Positions 9,961 through 18,822 are shown, numbered from the stretch's first letter. The stretch: 64,000 nt of DNA from Capnocytophaga sp. oral taxon 338 str. F0234 (GCF_000192225.1 NZ_GL872413.1:1316738-1380737), one strand, 5' to 3'. Numbers and translations: made by a program. The notes: generated by a model not told the origin, from the sequence alone.

Positions 9961-10350
9961 ATGAGAACGTCTGTAAGTAGATTTTATTTGAGGAGTATCC
10001 TAAAAATACTTCTTTTGATGGGAGTATTATTGTTATTGCATAGCTATATCGTTGAGATATATTATGGTAAATTGTTGTTTTTTCATCTGGAGTTATTCTA
10101 TATTTTTCATACTCTATGTGCCATAGTTGTGTGTGGCTTATTACTTATTCCCTTAAGAGGGAAGGCTTATATAGGTTATCGCTTTGTGACCCTGACGCTC
10201 CTGCAGATGATAGCTTGTTTAGCTTTTCTACTTCCTATGTTGCTCTCTCAGCCCAAGGTAGGGGAGTGGGATATACTTTCTTTTATGTTTGTTTTTTTTG
10301 TAGCTCTTATTTGGGAAGTCTATTTTGCACTTTCTTTGTTAAAAGAATAA
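9961..10350 (+). CDS. Small four-helix membrane protein of unknown function
   Basis: About 129 aa from the ATG at 9961 (a TTG at 9946 would add five residues). Almost entirely hydrophobic with four predicted membrane helices: after an N-terminal RTSVSRFYLRS segment, then near YIFHTLCAIVVCGLLL, FVTLTLLQMIACLAFLLPML and FMFVFFVALIWEVYFAL. No family recognised. It follows the RraB-like gene by 21 bases, so co-transcription is likely. Confidence 0.6.
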   Translation: MRTSVSRFYLRSILKILLLMGVLLLLHSYIVEIYYGKLLFFHLELFYIFHTLCAIVVCGLLLIPLRGKAYIGYRFVTLTLLQMIACLAFLLPMLLSQPKVGEWDILSFMFVFFVALIWEVYFALSLLKE

Positions 10351-10386
10351 AAGTAAAAAAATTTTCTATAATAAAAAAAGTTTTTG

Positions 10387-10394
10387 TACCTTTG
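10387..10394 (+). promoter_or_regulatory. Upstream -7 box for pdhA
   Basis: TACCTTTG matches TAnnTTTG, about 84 bases before the pdhA ATG. Confidence 0.6.
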
Positions 10395-10413
10395 CAGGCA
10401 AATAAAAAATTCG

Positions 10414-10421
10414 TAAATTTG
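10414..10421 (+). promoter_or_regulatory. Second candidate -7 box for pdhA
   Basis: TAAATTTG matches TAnnTTTG, 27 bases downstream of the first box, so pdhAC may have tandem promoters. Confidence 0.45.
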
Positions 10422-10477
10422 CGCTTTGTTAAGCAACGGATAGATAATTAAGAAAAAATATTAATTCATTTGTGATA

Positions 10478-11476
10478 ATGAAAAAAATAGATAAAAAGAC
10501 GTATTTACAGTGGTATGAGGAAATGCTCTTTTGGAGGAAGTTTGAGGACAAATTGGCTTCTGCTTATATCCAACAAAAAGTAAGAGGATTTTTACATTTG
10601 TACAATGGACAAGAGGCAATCGTGGCAGGCTGTATGCATGTGATTGACCCTAAAAAAGACAAAATGATTACTGCTTATCGTAATCACGTGCATCCTATTG
10701 CTTTAGGAGTAGATCCACGTAGGATTATGGCAGAACTTTTTGGAAAAGATACAGGAACTTCTCATGGTTTAGGAGGTTCTATGCATATCTTTTCAAAGGA
10801 ACATAACTTCTTTGGAGGTCATGGTATTGTAGGAGGACAAATTGCCTTAGGAGCAGGAATGGCTTTTGCAGAAAAGTATAACGAGACAGGAGGAGTTGTC
10901 CTTACTTTTATGGGGGATGGTGCTACCCGTCAAGGAGTACTTCATGAAACTTTTAACATGGCAATGAATTGGAAGCTCCCTGTAGTGTTCATTTGTGAAA
11001 ATAACCATTATGCCATGGGTACTTCTGTAGAGAGAACAGCTAACCACCCTGAAATATGGAAATTAGGATTGGGGTATGAAATGCCTTGTGAGAAAGTAGA
11101 TGGAATGAACCCTGTACCTGTGGCAGAAAAAGTATTTGAAGCAGTGGAACGTGCTCGCCGTGGCGATGGACCTACTTTCTTGGATATCCGTACTTATCGT
11201 TATCGTGGACATTCTATGTCCGATGCACAGCATTATCGTACTAAAGAAGAAGTGGAAGAATATAAGAAAATAGACCCTATTACTCAAGTACTTGATGTAA
11301 TCAAAGCTAAAAAATATGCTACTGATGATGAAATAGCAGCTATTGATGAACGGGTAAAGAACTTGGTAGCAGAGTGCGAAAAATTCGCTGAAGAATCTCC
11401 ATTCCCTGAAAAGAATGTAATGTATGATGTAGTATACAAACAAGAAAATTATCCTTTTTTACCTCATAAATTATAA
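10478..11476 (+). CDS. pdhA: Pyruvate dehydrogenase E1 component, alpha subunit
   Basis: Thiamine-diphosphate-dependent decarboxylase subunit feeding acetyl groups to the E2 core encoded next. The ThDP-binding motif runs from GDGATRQG to CENN; the substrate-side loop with HGLGGSMH is also present. 332 aa is the normal alpha-subunit length, so a separate beta subunit (pdhB) is needed, and it is not in this window. The ATG at 10478 is chosen over the in-frame GTG six bases upstream. pdhC starts 5 bases after the stop, so the two are co-transcribed. Confidence 0.96.
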   Translation: MKKIDKKTYLQWYEEMLFWRKFEDKLASAYIQQKVRGFLHLYNGQEAIVAGCMHVIDPKKDKMITAYRNHVHPIALGVDPRRIMAELFGKDTGTSHGLGGSMHIFSKEHNFFGGHGIVGGQIALGAGMAFAEKYNETGGVVLTFMGDGATRQGVLHETFNMAMNWKLPVVFICENNHYAMGTSVERTANHPEIWKLGLGYEMPCEKVDGMNPVPVAEKVFEAVERARRGDGPTFLDIRTYRYRGHSMSDAQHYRTKEEVEEYKKIDPITQVLDVIKAKKYATDDEIAAIDERVKNLVAECEKFAEESPFPEKNVMYDVVYKQENYPFLPHKL

Positions 11477-11481
11477 AAGAA

Positions 11482-13092
11482 ATGGCAGAAATAATAAATA
11501 TGCCGCGATTAAGCGACACAATGGAAGAAGGAGTCGTTGCTAAATGGCTCAAAAAAGTAGGTGATACTGTAAAAGAAGGTGATATTCTCGCTGAAATAGA
11601 AACAGATAAGGCGACTATGGAATTTGAATCCTTCTATTCAGGAACATTGTTGTACATTGGTCTAAAAGAAGGAGAATCTGCTCCAGTGGATACCCTTTTG
11701 GCAATCATTGGCGAAAAAGGAGAAGATATATCAGCTCTTATAGGGGGAGGCTCTGCTCCAGCAAAAGAAGCCGCCGCTCCTGCCGCTGCGGAACCAGCAA
11801 AAGAAGCCGCTCCTGCAAGTACTCCTGCAGCCATGCCAGCGGGAGTTCAAATAGTTACTATGCCTCGCCTTAGTGATACTATGACTGAAGGTACTGTAGC
11901 TTCTTGGATTAAGAAAGTAGGTGATACTGTAAAAGAAGGTGATATTCTTGCTGAAATAGAAACAGATAAGGCAACTATGGAATTTGAGTCCTTCTATTCA
12001 GGTACCTTATTGTATATAGGAATAAAAGAAGGAGAATCTGCTCCTGTTGATTCTCTATTGGCTATCATAGGTCCTGCAGGTACCGATGTGAATGCAGTGC
12101 TTGCTGCGGCTAAAGGAGGATCTTCTGCAGCTCCTACTGCCTCTGCTGCCCCTAAGGCTGAAGCTCCTAAAACTGAAGCCCCTGCTGCTACGCCTGCAGC
12201 TTCTACAGGAGGACGCGTATTTGCTTCTCCTTTGGCTAAGAAAATTGCTGAAGAAAAAGGTATTAACTTAGCAGAGGTAAAAGGAAGTGGTGAAAATGGA
12301 CGTATCGTTCGTAAGGATGTAGAAGGATTCACTCCATCTGCTAAAGCAGCTACTGCTACAGCTTCTACAGGAAAATCAACAGCACCTGCTATATTTACTC
12401 CTGTAGGTGAGGAAGTTACTGAAGAAGTGAAAAATTCTCAAATGCGTAAGACTATCGCCAAACGCCTTTCCGAGTCCAAGTTTACCGCACCTCACTACTA
12501 CCTTACTATAGAAGTAGATATGGATAATGCTATGGAATCACGTGCACAGATTAATAATCTGCCTGATACTAAAGTATCTTTTAATGATATGGTAGTAAAG
12601 GCTTGTGCTATGGCTCTTAGAAAACATCCACAAGTAAATACTTCTTGGAAGGGAGATGTAACTTTGTATAATAAACATGTTCATATAGGAGTTGCTGTAG
12701 CTATTGAGGATGGCTTAGTAGTGCCTGTGCTTAAGTTTGCTGACAATCTTAGCCTATCTCAAATAGGAGTAATGGTAAAGGACTTAGCTGGAAAAGCACG
12801 TAATAAAAAGTTAACTCCTGCTGAAATGGAAGGAAGTACCTTTACCGTTTCTAACTTAGGAATGTTTGGGGTGGAACAATTCACTTCTATCATTAATCAG
12901 CCTAACTCAGCTATACTTTCTGTAGGAGCTATTATAGAGAAACCTGTAGTAAAAGCAGGACAAATAGTGATAGGTCATACTATGAGCCTTTGCTTAGCAT
13001 GTGACCACCGTACTATAGATGGTGCTACAGGAGCTCAATTCCTACAAACCTTGAAAGCATATATTGAGAACCCTGTTACAATGTTAGCATAA
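11482..13092 (+). CDS. pdhC: Pyruvate dehydrogenase E2 (dihydrolipoyl acetyltransferase)
   Basis: Core of the pyruvate dehydrogenase complex; moves acetyl groups from E1 to CoA. Two N-terminal lipoyl domains (about 1-77 and 123-198), each with the lipoylated Lys in ETDKATMEFES, are joined by Ala/Pro/Glu-rich linkers. Then come a peripheral-subunit-binding domain (ASPLAKKIAEEKGINLAEV, about 248-283) and the catalytic acyltransferase domain with the active-site motif DHRTIDG. 536 aa. The two lipoyl-domain DNA copies are nearly identical. It ends at the hairpin at 13121-13152. Confidence 0.96.
   Translation: MAEIINMPRLSDTMEEGVVAKWLKKVGDTVKEGDILAEIETDKATMEFESFYSGTLLYIGLKEGESAPVDTLLAIIGEKGEDISALIGGGSAPAKEAAAPAAAEPAKEAAPASTPAAMPAGVQIVTMPRLSDTMTEGTVASWIKKVGDTVKEGDILAEIETDKATMEFESFYSGTLLYIGIKEGESAPVDSLLAIIGPAGTDVNAVLAAAKGGSSAAPTASAAPKAEAPKTEAPAATPAASTGGRVFASPLAKKIAEEKGINLAEVKGSGENGRIVRKDVEGFTPSAKAATATASTGKSTAPAIFTPVGEEVTEEVKNSQMRKTIAKRLSESKFTAPHYYLTIEVDMDNAMESRAQINNLPDTKVSFNDMVVKACAMALRKHPQVNTSWKGDVTLYNKHVHIGVAVAIEDGLVVPVLKFADNLSLSQIGVMVKDLAGKARNKKLTPAEMEGSTFTVSNLGMFGVEQFTSIINQPNSAILSVGAIIEKPVVKAGQIVIGHTMSLCLACDHRTIDGATGAQFLQTLKAYIENPVTMLA
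11557..11642 (+). repeat. Direct repeat, copy 1, inside the first lipoyl domain
   Basis: 86 bases matching 11917-12002 with only 3 differences, spaced exactly 360 bases (120 codons); encodes the lipoylation motif. Confidence 0.9.
11917..12002 (+). repeat. Direct repeat, copy 2, inside the second lipoyl domain
   Basis: Second copy of the repeat at 11557-11642, 3 mismatches in 86 bases. The match falls away sharply beyond both edges. Confidence 0.9.
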
Positions 13093-13120
13093 TCTGAATA
13101 ATTTTGCATAATTTATTGGG

Positions 13121-13152
13121 AAGAGGCATTTGTATAAGTGCCTCTTTTTTAT
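13121..13152 (+). terminator. Rho-independent terminator after pdhAC
   Basis: Stem AAGAGGCA/TGCCTCTT with a 10-base loop, followed by a T-run. Confidence 0.8.
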
Positions 13153-13227
13153 TGCTCAGAGCAAAAAATAAATTTGCTTAAGATAAAAAAAAGTTGTAAT
13201 ATTGTACTTTTTATTGAGGAATAAAAT

Positions 13228-14004
13228 ATGTATGCTATTTGTCATTTGAGTATTGTTCCTCTGCGAGAGGAATCCTCTCATAAGAGTGAGCAAATATCAC
13301 AATTGTTATATGGTGAGTTGTGTTTTATTATAAAACAAGAAGGAGGGTGGTACTATATACGTACAGATTATGATAATTATGAAGGTTGGGTGGATTCCAA
13401 GCAACTGACTCCCATAAGTGATGCTATGTATGAGGAAAGTAAAAAGATACTTCCTCGTTATGCTTCGGATATGGTGGATTATGTACAGATTAGTGACAAA
13501 CAATATGATTTGTTGCCTATATGTATAGGTGCAACCGTAAGTAATGCTCCCCTTTTGGGACATTTGTTTGAAGGAGAGGTACAGCATAAGGTACTTAGAA
13601 AGAATATAATAGAGATTGCCTCCAAATACCTTAATACTCCCTATATCTGGGGAGGAAAATCTCCTTTTGGTATTGATAGTTCTGGATTTGTCCAGATGGT
13701 TTATAAGCTTATTGGAATAAAAATCCCAAGAGATGTTTCGGAACAATGTGAGGTTATTGAGAAAAATATTGATTCTTTAGAAGATACTGAGATAGGCGAT
13801 TTACTTTTTTTTAATAATTCTGCAGGAAGAATAGCTCATGTCGGTATTATCATTCAGCGGGGCTTTATCATTCATGCCTATGGAAGCGTACGGATTGACC
13901 GTATAGAATCAGAGGGAATCTGTGATATAGAAACAGGTAAAATTACTCATAAATTGCGATTTATACGCCGCATTTTGGATGATGATGAGAAGAAATATTG
14001 CTAA
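13228..14004 (+). CDS. SH3 plus NlpC/P60 protein with catalytic Cys replaced by Ser
   Basis: 258 aa. N-terminal bacterial SH3-like region (about 1-62; GGWYYIRTDYDNYEGWV), a linker, then an NlpC/P60 (C40) peptidase domain from about residue 125 (KYLNTPYIWGGKSPFGIDSSG). Family members are gamma-D-Glu-diamino acid endopeptidases of peptidoglycan with a Cys-His-polar triad. Here the expected Cys in GIDCSG is Ser151 (codon AGT; TGT would be Cys), while His204 (AHVGI) and the IIHAYG segment remain. No signal peptide is evident. rlmH follows after 12 bases, so it heads a short operon. It may be catalytically dead, or Ser-based. Confidence 0.88.
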   Translation: MYAICHLSIVPLREESSHKSEQISQLLYGELCFIIKQEGGWYYIRTDYDNYEGWVDSKQLTPISDAMYEESKKILPRYASDMVDYVQISDKQYDLLPICIGATVSNAPLLGHLFEGEVQHKVLRKNIIEIASKYLNTPYIWGGKSPFGIDSSGFVQMVYKLIGIKIPRDVSEQCEVIEKNIDSLEDTEIGDLLFFNNSAGRIAHVGIIIQRGFIIHAYGSVRIDRIESEGICDIETGKITHKLRFIRRILDDDEKKYC

Positions 14005-14016
14005 AATAGATATAAA

Positions 14017-14490
14017 ATGACATTAAGGCTCCTTGTAATAGGAAAAACAGAGATATCATTTCTAGAGAAACTTATAGAAGAATATCAGAAAAGAATAAAA
14101 TTCTATATAAAATTTGAAATAGAAATCATTCCTGCGCTTAAAAATATGAAAAATATATCCCAAGAAGAACAAAAAAACAGAGAGGGAATCCTATTATTGC
14201 AAAAGATAGCTAATAATGAGCATTTGATTCTTTTAGATGAGCGAGGAAAGGAATACACTTCTGTGGAATTTTCTTATTTCTTACAAAAAATTATGAATAC
14301 AGGGACTAAGCAATGTACGTTCGCTATAGGAGGAGCTTATGGATTTTCTCCAGCGGTATATGCCAGGGCTAATGGTACTTGTGCACTGTCTAAAATGACA
14401 TTTTCCCACCAAATGGTGCGTTTGTTTTTTGTAGAACAACTCTACCGAGCCTTTACCATTCTTAATAATGAACCTTATCATCATATATAA
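14017..14490 (+). CDS. rlmH: 23S rRNA (pseudouridine1915-N3)-methyltransferase
   Basis: SPOUT-family methyltransferase that methylates pseudouridine 1915 in helix 69 of 23S rRNA. 157 aa, the family's normal size. The SAM-binding knot is seen in LLDERGKEYTS and FAIGGAYGFSPAV, and the C-terminus carries the conserved LYRAFTILNNEPYHH tail needed for ribosome binding. Its stop is directly followed by the start of the DUF4268 gene. Confidence 0.96.
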   Translation: MTLRLLVIGKTEISFLEKLIEEYQKRIKFYIKFEIEIIPALKNMKNISQEEQKNREGILLLQKIANNEHLILLDERGKEYTSVEFSYFLQKIMNTGTKQCTFAIGGAYGFSPAVYARANGTCALSKMTFSHQMVRLFFVEQLYRAFTILNNEPYHHI

Positions 14491-14919
14491 ATGTATAGCA
14501 AAGAGGAAGCTGCTAAACTGAGACAGGATTTTTGGACTTCATTCGGAAAATCATTTCCCCGTAAGTGGGTTTTATATAAAACAGGAGTTAAACCTGTTCA
14601 ATTCAGATTCTATTTTGATACTAAAAAAGCAATGGTATGTATAGATATAGAAGGGAATGAGGAAGAAAGAGATAAATATTTCAATAGAATGCTTTCAGTT
14701 AGATCTATATTGAATGATTTTTTACCAGATAGTTCTTTTGAAAAACACTATTTATTAGAAAATGGAAAAGAAATCTCACGTATTTGGTTAGAAAAACAGA
14801 GTGTATCTATACATGATAAAAAAACTTGGCAAGCTACTATGGAATTTTTTAATGAAAACATGCAAAGAATAGAACTTTTTTGGCAAGAATATAAAGATTT
14901 CTTTAAAGAGGAGGTTTGA
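14491..14919 (+). CDS. DUF4268 domain protein
   Basis: 142 aa, cytoplasmic, with the features of the DUF4268 family common in Bacteroidota: a start MYSKEEAAKLRQDFWTSFG, a central FRFYFDTKKAMVCIDIEG, and a Trp-rich helical C-terminus. The family is of unknown function and often occurs as a small core protein. It starts on the base right after the rlmH stop, so translation is probably coupled. Confidence 0.85.
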   Translation: MYSKEEAAKLRQDFWTSFGKSFPRKWVLYKTGVKPVQFRFYFDTKKAMVCIDIEGNEEERDKYFNRMLSVRSILNDFLPDSSFEKHYLLENGKEISRIWLEKQSVSIHDKKTWQATMEFFNENMQRIELFWQEYKDFFKEEV

Positions 14920-14982
14920 TTTTTAAATGAAATATGTATCATATTTTAAGAAAAACAATTTCTTCAAGTCAAGAAAAATAAT

Positions 14983-14990
14983 TACTTTTG
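14983..14990 (+). promoter_or_regulatory. -7 box for the udk operon
   Basis: TACTTTTG matches TAnnTTTG, 16 bases before the udk ATG. Confidence 0.65.
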
Positions 14991-15006
14991 CACAAATTTA
15001 TAGTAG

Positions 15007-15615
15007 ATGTTACTTATAGGAATAACAGGGGGAACAGGTTGTGGAAAAACAACAGTAGTGAACCAGATTATCAGGGAATTACCTAAAGGGCAGGTAAGTG
15101 TAATCTCACAAGATTCTTATTATAAAGATTTGTCCCATTTGACTTATGAGGAGAGAACAAAGGTAAACTTCGATCATCCTAAATCATTGGACTTTGACTT
15201 ACTCAAGCAACATCTCTCTCAGCTAAAGGAAGGAAAAACAATTCTGCAGCCCACTTATTCTTTTATAGAACATAATCGTATGCCGCAAACAGTAGCTATA
15301 GCTCCTTGTAAGGTGATTATTGTAGAAGGAATCTTGATACTTTCTCATCCGGATTTGAGAGATTTATTTGATATAAAAATATTTGTTCATGCGGATTCCG
15401 ATGAGCGGCTTATTCGCCGTATCAAAAGAGATACTACCGAGAGAGGAAGGGATATTCAAGAAGTATTGGATAGGTATCAAACCACTCTAAAGCCTATGCA
15501 CCAGGAGTTCATAGAACCTACCAAAGAATATGCTGATATCATCATTCCTAATAACCGACATAATAAAGTAGCTATTGATATTGTGAAGACAATCGTCCAT
15601 AACAGAATACAATAA
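15007..15615 (+). CDS. udk: Uridine kinase
   Basis: Phosphorylates uridine and cytidine to UMP and CMP in pyrimidine salvage. P-loop GGTGCGKTT at residues 8-16; the uridine-binding QDSYYKDLSHLTYEER and the lid segment RIKRDTTERGRDIQEVL are clear. 202 aa is typical. It is the first gene of udk - DivIC-like - DUF3276; the next start is one base after this stop. Confidence 0.96.
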   Translation: MLLIGITGGTGCGKTTVVNQIIRELPKGQVSVISQDSYYKDLSHLTYEERTKVNFDHPKSLDFDLLKQHLSQLKEGKTILQPTYSFIEHNRMPQTVAIAPCKVIIVEGILILSHPDLRDLFDIKIFVHADSDERLIRRIKRDTTERGRDIQEVLDRYQTTLKPMHQEFIEPTKEYADIIIPNNRHNKVAIDIVKTIVHNRIQ

Positions 15616-15616
15616 A

Positions 15617-15913
15617 ATGATAGATTTTCAATTTTATATTAGAAAATATGCCTATACCATTGGCTTTGTTGCTTTTGGAATATGGATGTTATTTTTTGAT
15701 TCTAATTCTTGGATCTCTCATAGAAAGTTGAATAAAGAAATTGAAGGATTGAAGCGGCAAAAAGAATTTCTTCAAAAGGAGATTGCTAAGGACAGGAAAG
15801 CTATTAAGGAAATCAATACCTATGAAGGAAGGGAGAAGTTTGGGCGAGAAAATTATTATTTTAAAAGAGATAATGAAGATATCTTTATCATTGAATATGA
15901 TACAATAAAATAG
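15617..15913 (+). CDS. DivIC/FtsB-like septum formation initiator
   Basis: 98 aa, single membrane helix near residues 10-25 (AYTIGFVAFGIWMLFF) followed by a coiled coil (HRKLNKEIEGLKRQKEFLQ) and a conserved EGREKFGRENYYFKRDNEDIFIIEY segment, the layout of FtsB/DivIC proteins that bridge early and late divisome proteins. The C-terminus is probably periplasmic. Downstream of udk with 1-base spacing, an arrangement I associate with Flavobacteriia. Confidence 0.88.
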   Translation: MIDFQFYIRKYAYTIGFVAFGIWMLFFDSNSWISHRKLNKEIEGLKRQKEFLQKEIAKDRKAIKEINTYEGREKFGRENYYFKRDNEDIFIIEYDTIK

Positions 15914-15940
15914 AATTATTATAGTTAAAAATACGAATAT

Positions 15941-16303
15941 ATGTACGAAAATGAAGGAGAAAACAGCGAAATTTTCTCAAAAGCTCTAAGAGCGGGTAGG
16001 CGAACTTATTTCTTTGATATACGTGGTACCAAAGCGGGGGATTATTATCTAACAATAACAGAGAGTAAAAAGTTCACACATGATGATGGGTCTTCTCATT
16101 ACCAAAAACATAAAATTTACCTTTATAAGGAGGATTTTAATGCCTTTAAAGAAATTTTAGAGGAGATGACCTCTTATGTGTTTGATGAAAAAGGAGAGGA
16201 AGTTATCTCTGAGAAACATCAGAAAGATTTCAAAAAACCTCTTTATACCAATGATAAAGAGAACTCATCCTATACCATTGATGATTTTGAAGATATCAAG
16301 TAA
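15941..16303 (+). CDS. DUF3276 (PUR-alpha-like) protein
   Basis: 120 aa. Matches the Bacteroidota DUF3276/PUR family: FSKALRAGRRTYFFDIRGTKAGDYYLTITES is the first strand-rich PUR repeat. PUR-fold proteins bind single-stranded nucleic acids. Small, acidic and cytoplasmic. Last gene before the strong hairpin at 16326-16360. Confidence 0.88.
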   Translation: MYENEGENSEIFSKALRAGRRTYFFDIRGTKAGDYYLTITESKKFTHDDGSSHYQKHKIYLYKEDFNAFKEILEEMTSYVFDEKGEEVISEKHQKDFKKPLYTNDKENSSYTIDDFEDIK

Positions 16304-16325
16304 ATAAATCACCTGATTTTAAGGG

Positions 16326-16360
16326 AGGAACTGCTTTTTTCACTGAAAAAAGCAGTTCCT
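16326..16360. terminator. Strong bidirectional hairpin terminator
   Basis: Perfect 16-bp inverted repeat AGGAACTGCTTTTTTC/GAAAAAAGCAGTTCCT with a 3-base loop, between the DUF3276 gene and the convergent SLC13 gene. Confidence 0.8.
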
Positions 16361-16381
16361 GTTTATCTGGAACATAGCCGT

Positions 16382-18238
16382 TTAATGCAATGAAAAAGGG
16401 AAAAAGATAGGAAGAACCAATATCATAACAATTCCCATAAGTATCTGTAGAGGAAGCCCTACTTTTATATAATCCATAAAAGTATAACGTCCTGCAGACA
16501 TAACCAAAGCATTAGGAGGGGTGGAGAAGGGGGAGGCAAAGCACATACTTGCCCCTACTGAAACGGCAATAAGGAAAGGCAGAGGGCTTATTCCCATGCT
16601 GGTCGCAGCACTCATAGCAATAGGAGCTACCAAAATAGCTGTTGCTGTATTACTTATGAACATGGTAAGTAGGGAAGTGGTGAAATAGATGCTTGCCAAG
16701 AGGATATATGGGCTGTACCCACCTAATTTGCCTACTAACATCTGGGAAACCCATTGGGAGGCTCCCGTCTTCTCCAAAGCCAAAGCCATAGGAAGCATGG
16801 CTGCAATAAGAACAACACTTTCCCAATTGATAGTTTTATAAGCCGCCTCTACATTGGGAAGAGCTCCTGAAAATACCATAAGGAGAGAAGCTACCAGTAC
16901 CGCTGTTACAGGTTGAACAGGGATAAAATCAAACATCATACTCATTACCATAAGAAGCATGATAATAGCAGCGATAGGCGCCTTATGCGTAAGACTTACC
17001 TTAGAGGCTTCTCGTAGAGGTTGTCCTAATACAATTAAGTGCCGCTGTTGGTCATTCAGCCGAGCTATATCTCTCCAGGAACCTTGTACCAATAGAATAT
17101 CACCTGAATGGATACGCTGATCTTTAAGATTTTTTAGAATATAAGTCTCTTTACGCTGTATTCCTAAGATGTTTAAGGAAAAACTATCCCTAAATTTTGA
17201 CTTCTTAATAGGCAAGTTTACCAATCGGGAAGTAGAAGTTACTAATACCTCAGCAATACCATGTTTTTGGGAATTCATAAGTTCCTCTTGAGAGGTGAAT
17301 TTATCCTCTATAAGCCTCAAAGATTTTTCCCATACCATAGCCTCTATCTTTCGTATATCTCCTTGTACAAATAGAATATCTCCTTCATTAAGAACTGTAT
17401 TAGCATGAGCCAATTCACGATCAGGATTCTTAAAAATGGAAGAATTAATGCTTGGTTTTCTCAATATTTCAGTTACATTCACTTCATATTTGTCTGAAAT
17501 ATTACTCTCAAGGAGTGTCTTTCCTATAAAAGGGGCATTTTTCCCAATCATAACCAAGTGAACATCTTTGGATAGGTGATATTCTTCCATGAGATCCTTA
17601 AGGGATTTACTGTTTTGTTTATTCTCCTGTAGAGAATCTTTCTTGTTGAGCAAGCGCTGGCTCACTGGAATAAGATAGAGCAATCCTACCCCAATGGCTA
17701 CCAGTCCTACCGGAGTAAATGAGAAAAAGGTAAGAGAAGGATAGCCGTGCTTTATAAGTTCTTCATTAATAATAAGGTTAGGAGGTGTCCCAATGAGGGT
17801 CATCATTCCTCCTAAGCTACTGGCAAAAGCTAAAGGCATCAGAAGGCGAGAAGAATTAATATTGGCACTCATAGCCATACTTACCACTATAGGTAACATT
17901 AATGCTACAGTACCTGTGTTACTTACAAAAGCACCAATAAAAGAAGTGGCAAGGATTACTAATATGAACAAACGTAATTCACTATTACCTGCCAATTTTA
18001 GAAGGCGATTACTAATCATTTTAGCCAGCCCTGTTTGGAAAATGGCACCTCCTACAACAAATAACCCTATCATCATGATAACTACAGAATTGGAAAAACC
18101 TGAGAGGGCTTCTTCTGGAGTGAGTATCCCAAAGAGTACCAAGAGCAGGAGGGAGGAGAGTGCTACCAAATCCGAACGAATTTTCCCCATCATAAAGAAT
18201 ATAGAAGAAAAAACTAAAATAATTAAGGTAATGTACAT
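16382..18238 (-). CDS. SLC13 family permease with two TrkA-C domains
   Basis: 618-aa inner-membrane transporter of the DASS/SLC13 group. It has N- and C-terminal blocks of membrane helices with the paired signature motifs SNTGTVALMLPI and SNTATAILVAPIA, and a central soluble part (about 205-390) with two RCK_C/TrkA-C domains (each with GDILFVQG or GDILLVQG). Substrates in the family are sulfate or di- and tricarboxylates; the TrkA-C type is often annotated as sulfate or sodium-coupled anion transport, which I cannot decide here. Monocistronic from the box at 18288-18295. Confidence 0.92.
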   Translation of the reverse strand: MYITLIILVFSSIFFMMGKIRSDLVALSSLLLLVLFGILTPEEALSGFSNSVVIMMIGLFVVGGAIFQTGLAKMISNRLLKLAGNSELRLFILVILATSFIGAFVSNTGTVALMLPIVVSMAMSANINSSRLLMPLAFASSLGGMMTLIGTPPNLIINEELIKHGYPSLTFFSFTPVGLVAIGVGLLYLIPVSQRLLNKKDSLQENKQNSKSLKDLMEEYHLSKDVHLVMIGKNAPFIGKTLLESNISDKYEVNVTEILRKPSINSSIFKNPDRELAHANTVLNEGDILFVQGDIRKIEAMVWEKSLRLIEDKFTSQEELMNSQKHGIAEVLVTSTSRLVNLPIKKSKFRDSFSLNILGIQRKETYILKNLKDQRIHSGDILLVQGSWRDIARLNDQQRHLIVLGQPLREASKVSLTHKAPIAAIIMLLMVMSMMFDFIPVQPVTAVLVASLLMVFSGALPNVEAAYKTINWESVVLIAAMLPMALALEKTGASQWVSQMLVGKLGGYSPYILLASIYFTTSLLTMFISNTATAILVAPIAMSAATSMGISPLPFLIAVSVGASMCFASPFSTPPNALVMSAGRYTFMDYIKVGLPLQILMGIVMILVLPIFFPFSLH

Positions 18239-18287
18239 GTTACTGACAATTTACTTCTGAATAAATAATATATTTATAATTAAAAGG

Positions 18288-18295
18288 CAAATATA
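18288..18295 (-). promoter_or_regulatory. -7 box for the SLC13 permease gene
   Basis: TATATTTG on the minus strand, 50 bases before the start. Confidence 0.55.
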
Positions 18296-18431
18296 TGAAA
18301 ATATTTTAATATAATAATAAATATCAATAAATAATATGATAATTATTTTCTACAAAAAAATTTTTATGAATTTATTTGTTTTTTGGCATAGAAATTGTTA
18401 TTATACTTGTACAAATAAATGTATTATAAAA

Positions 18432-18794
18432 ATGAAAAAAATTTTATTAGCAAGTTTTGCTTTAGCTTTGGCTTCTTGCGGACAGAAATCCTCTTATGAA
18501 GGAACTTATGAAGGAACCCTTCCTTGTGCAGATTGTAGTGGTATCAATGTTACCTTAACTATTAATAAAGATTCCTATACTTCTCAAGAGGTAATGGAGG
18601 ATCTTAATACTAAGGATAAGGGAAATGTTGCTTATGATACACAAAGTAAAGTACTTACCCTTACAAGCACTGAAGAAAAAGATAAAGAACAACGCTATAA
18701 AGTAAAAGAAGATGGCTCTATTGCTCTTTTGGATGCTGATGGCAAAGAAGTAGAAGGAGAGTTGGCTTCTTATTATATCTTGAAGAAAAAATAA
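18432..18794 (+). CDS. NlpE-like lipoprotein
   Basis: 120 aa. Lipoprotein signal MKKILLASFALALASC with lipobox at Cys16, followed by the NlpE N-terminal domain hallmark YEGTLPCADCSGINVTLTI, including its CxxC. In E. coli NlpE senses surface contact and copper and activates the Cpx system; the short Bacteroidota relatives have only this domain and their role is unsettled. The ATG at 18432 is chosen because it begins the signal peptide; upstream in-frame sequence is not protein-like. Confidence 0.88.
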   Translation: MKKILLASFALALASCGQKSSYEGTYEGTLPCADCSGINVTLTINKDSYTSQEVMEDLNTKDKGNVAYDTQSKVLTLTSTEEKDKEQRYKVKEDGSIALLDADGKEVEGELASYYILKKK

Positions 18795-18822
18795 TTGTAT
18801 TATTAGTAGTAAGTAATTTGAA

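Noticed and set aside
14748..14942. Antisense ORF over the DUF4268 gene
   Set aside because: Shadow frame of a family-matching gene.
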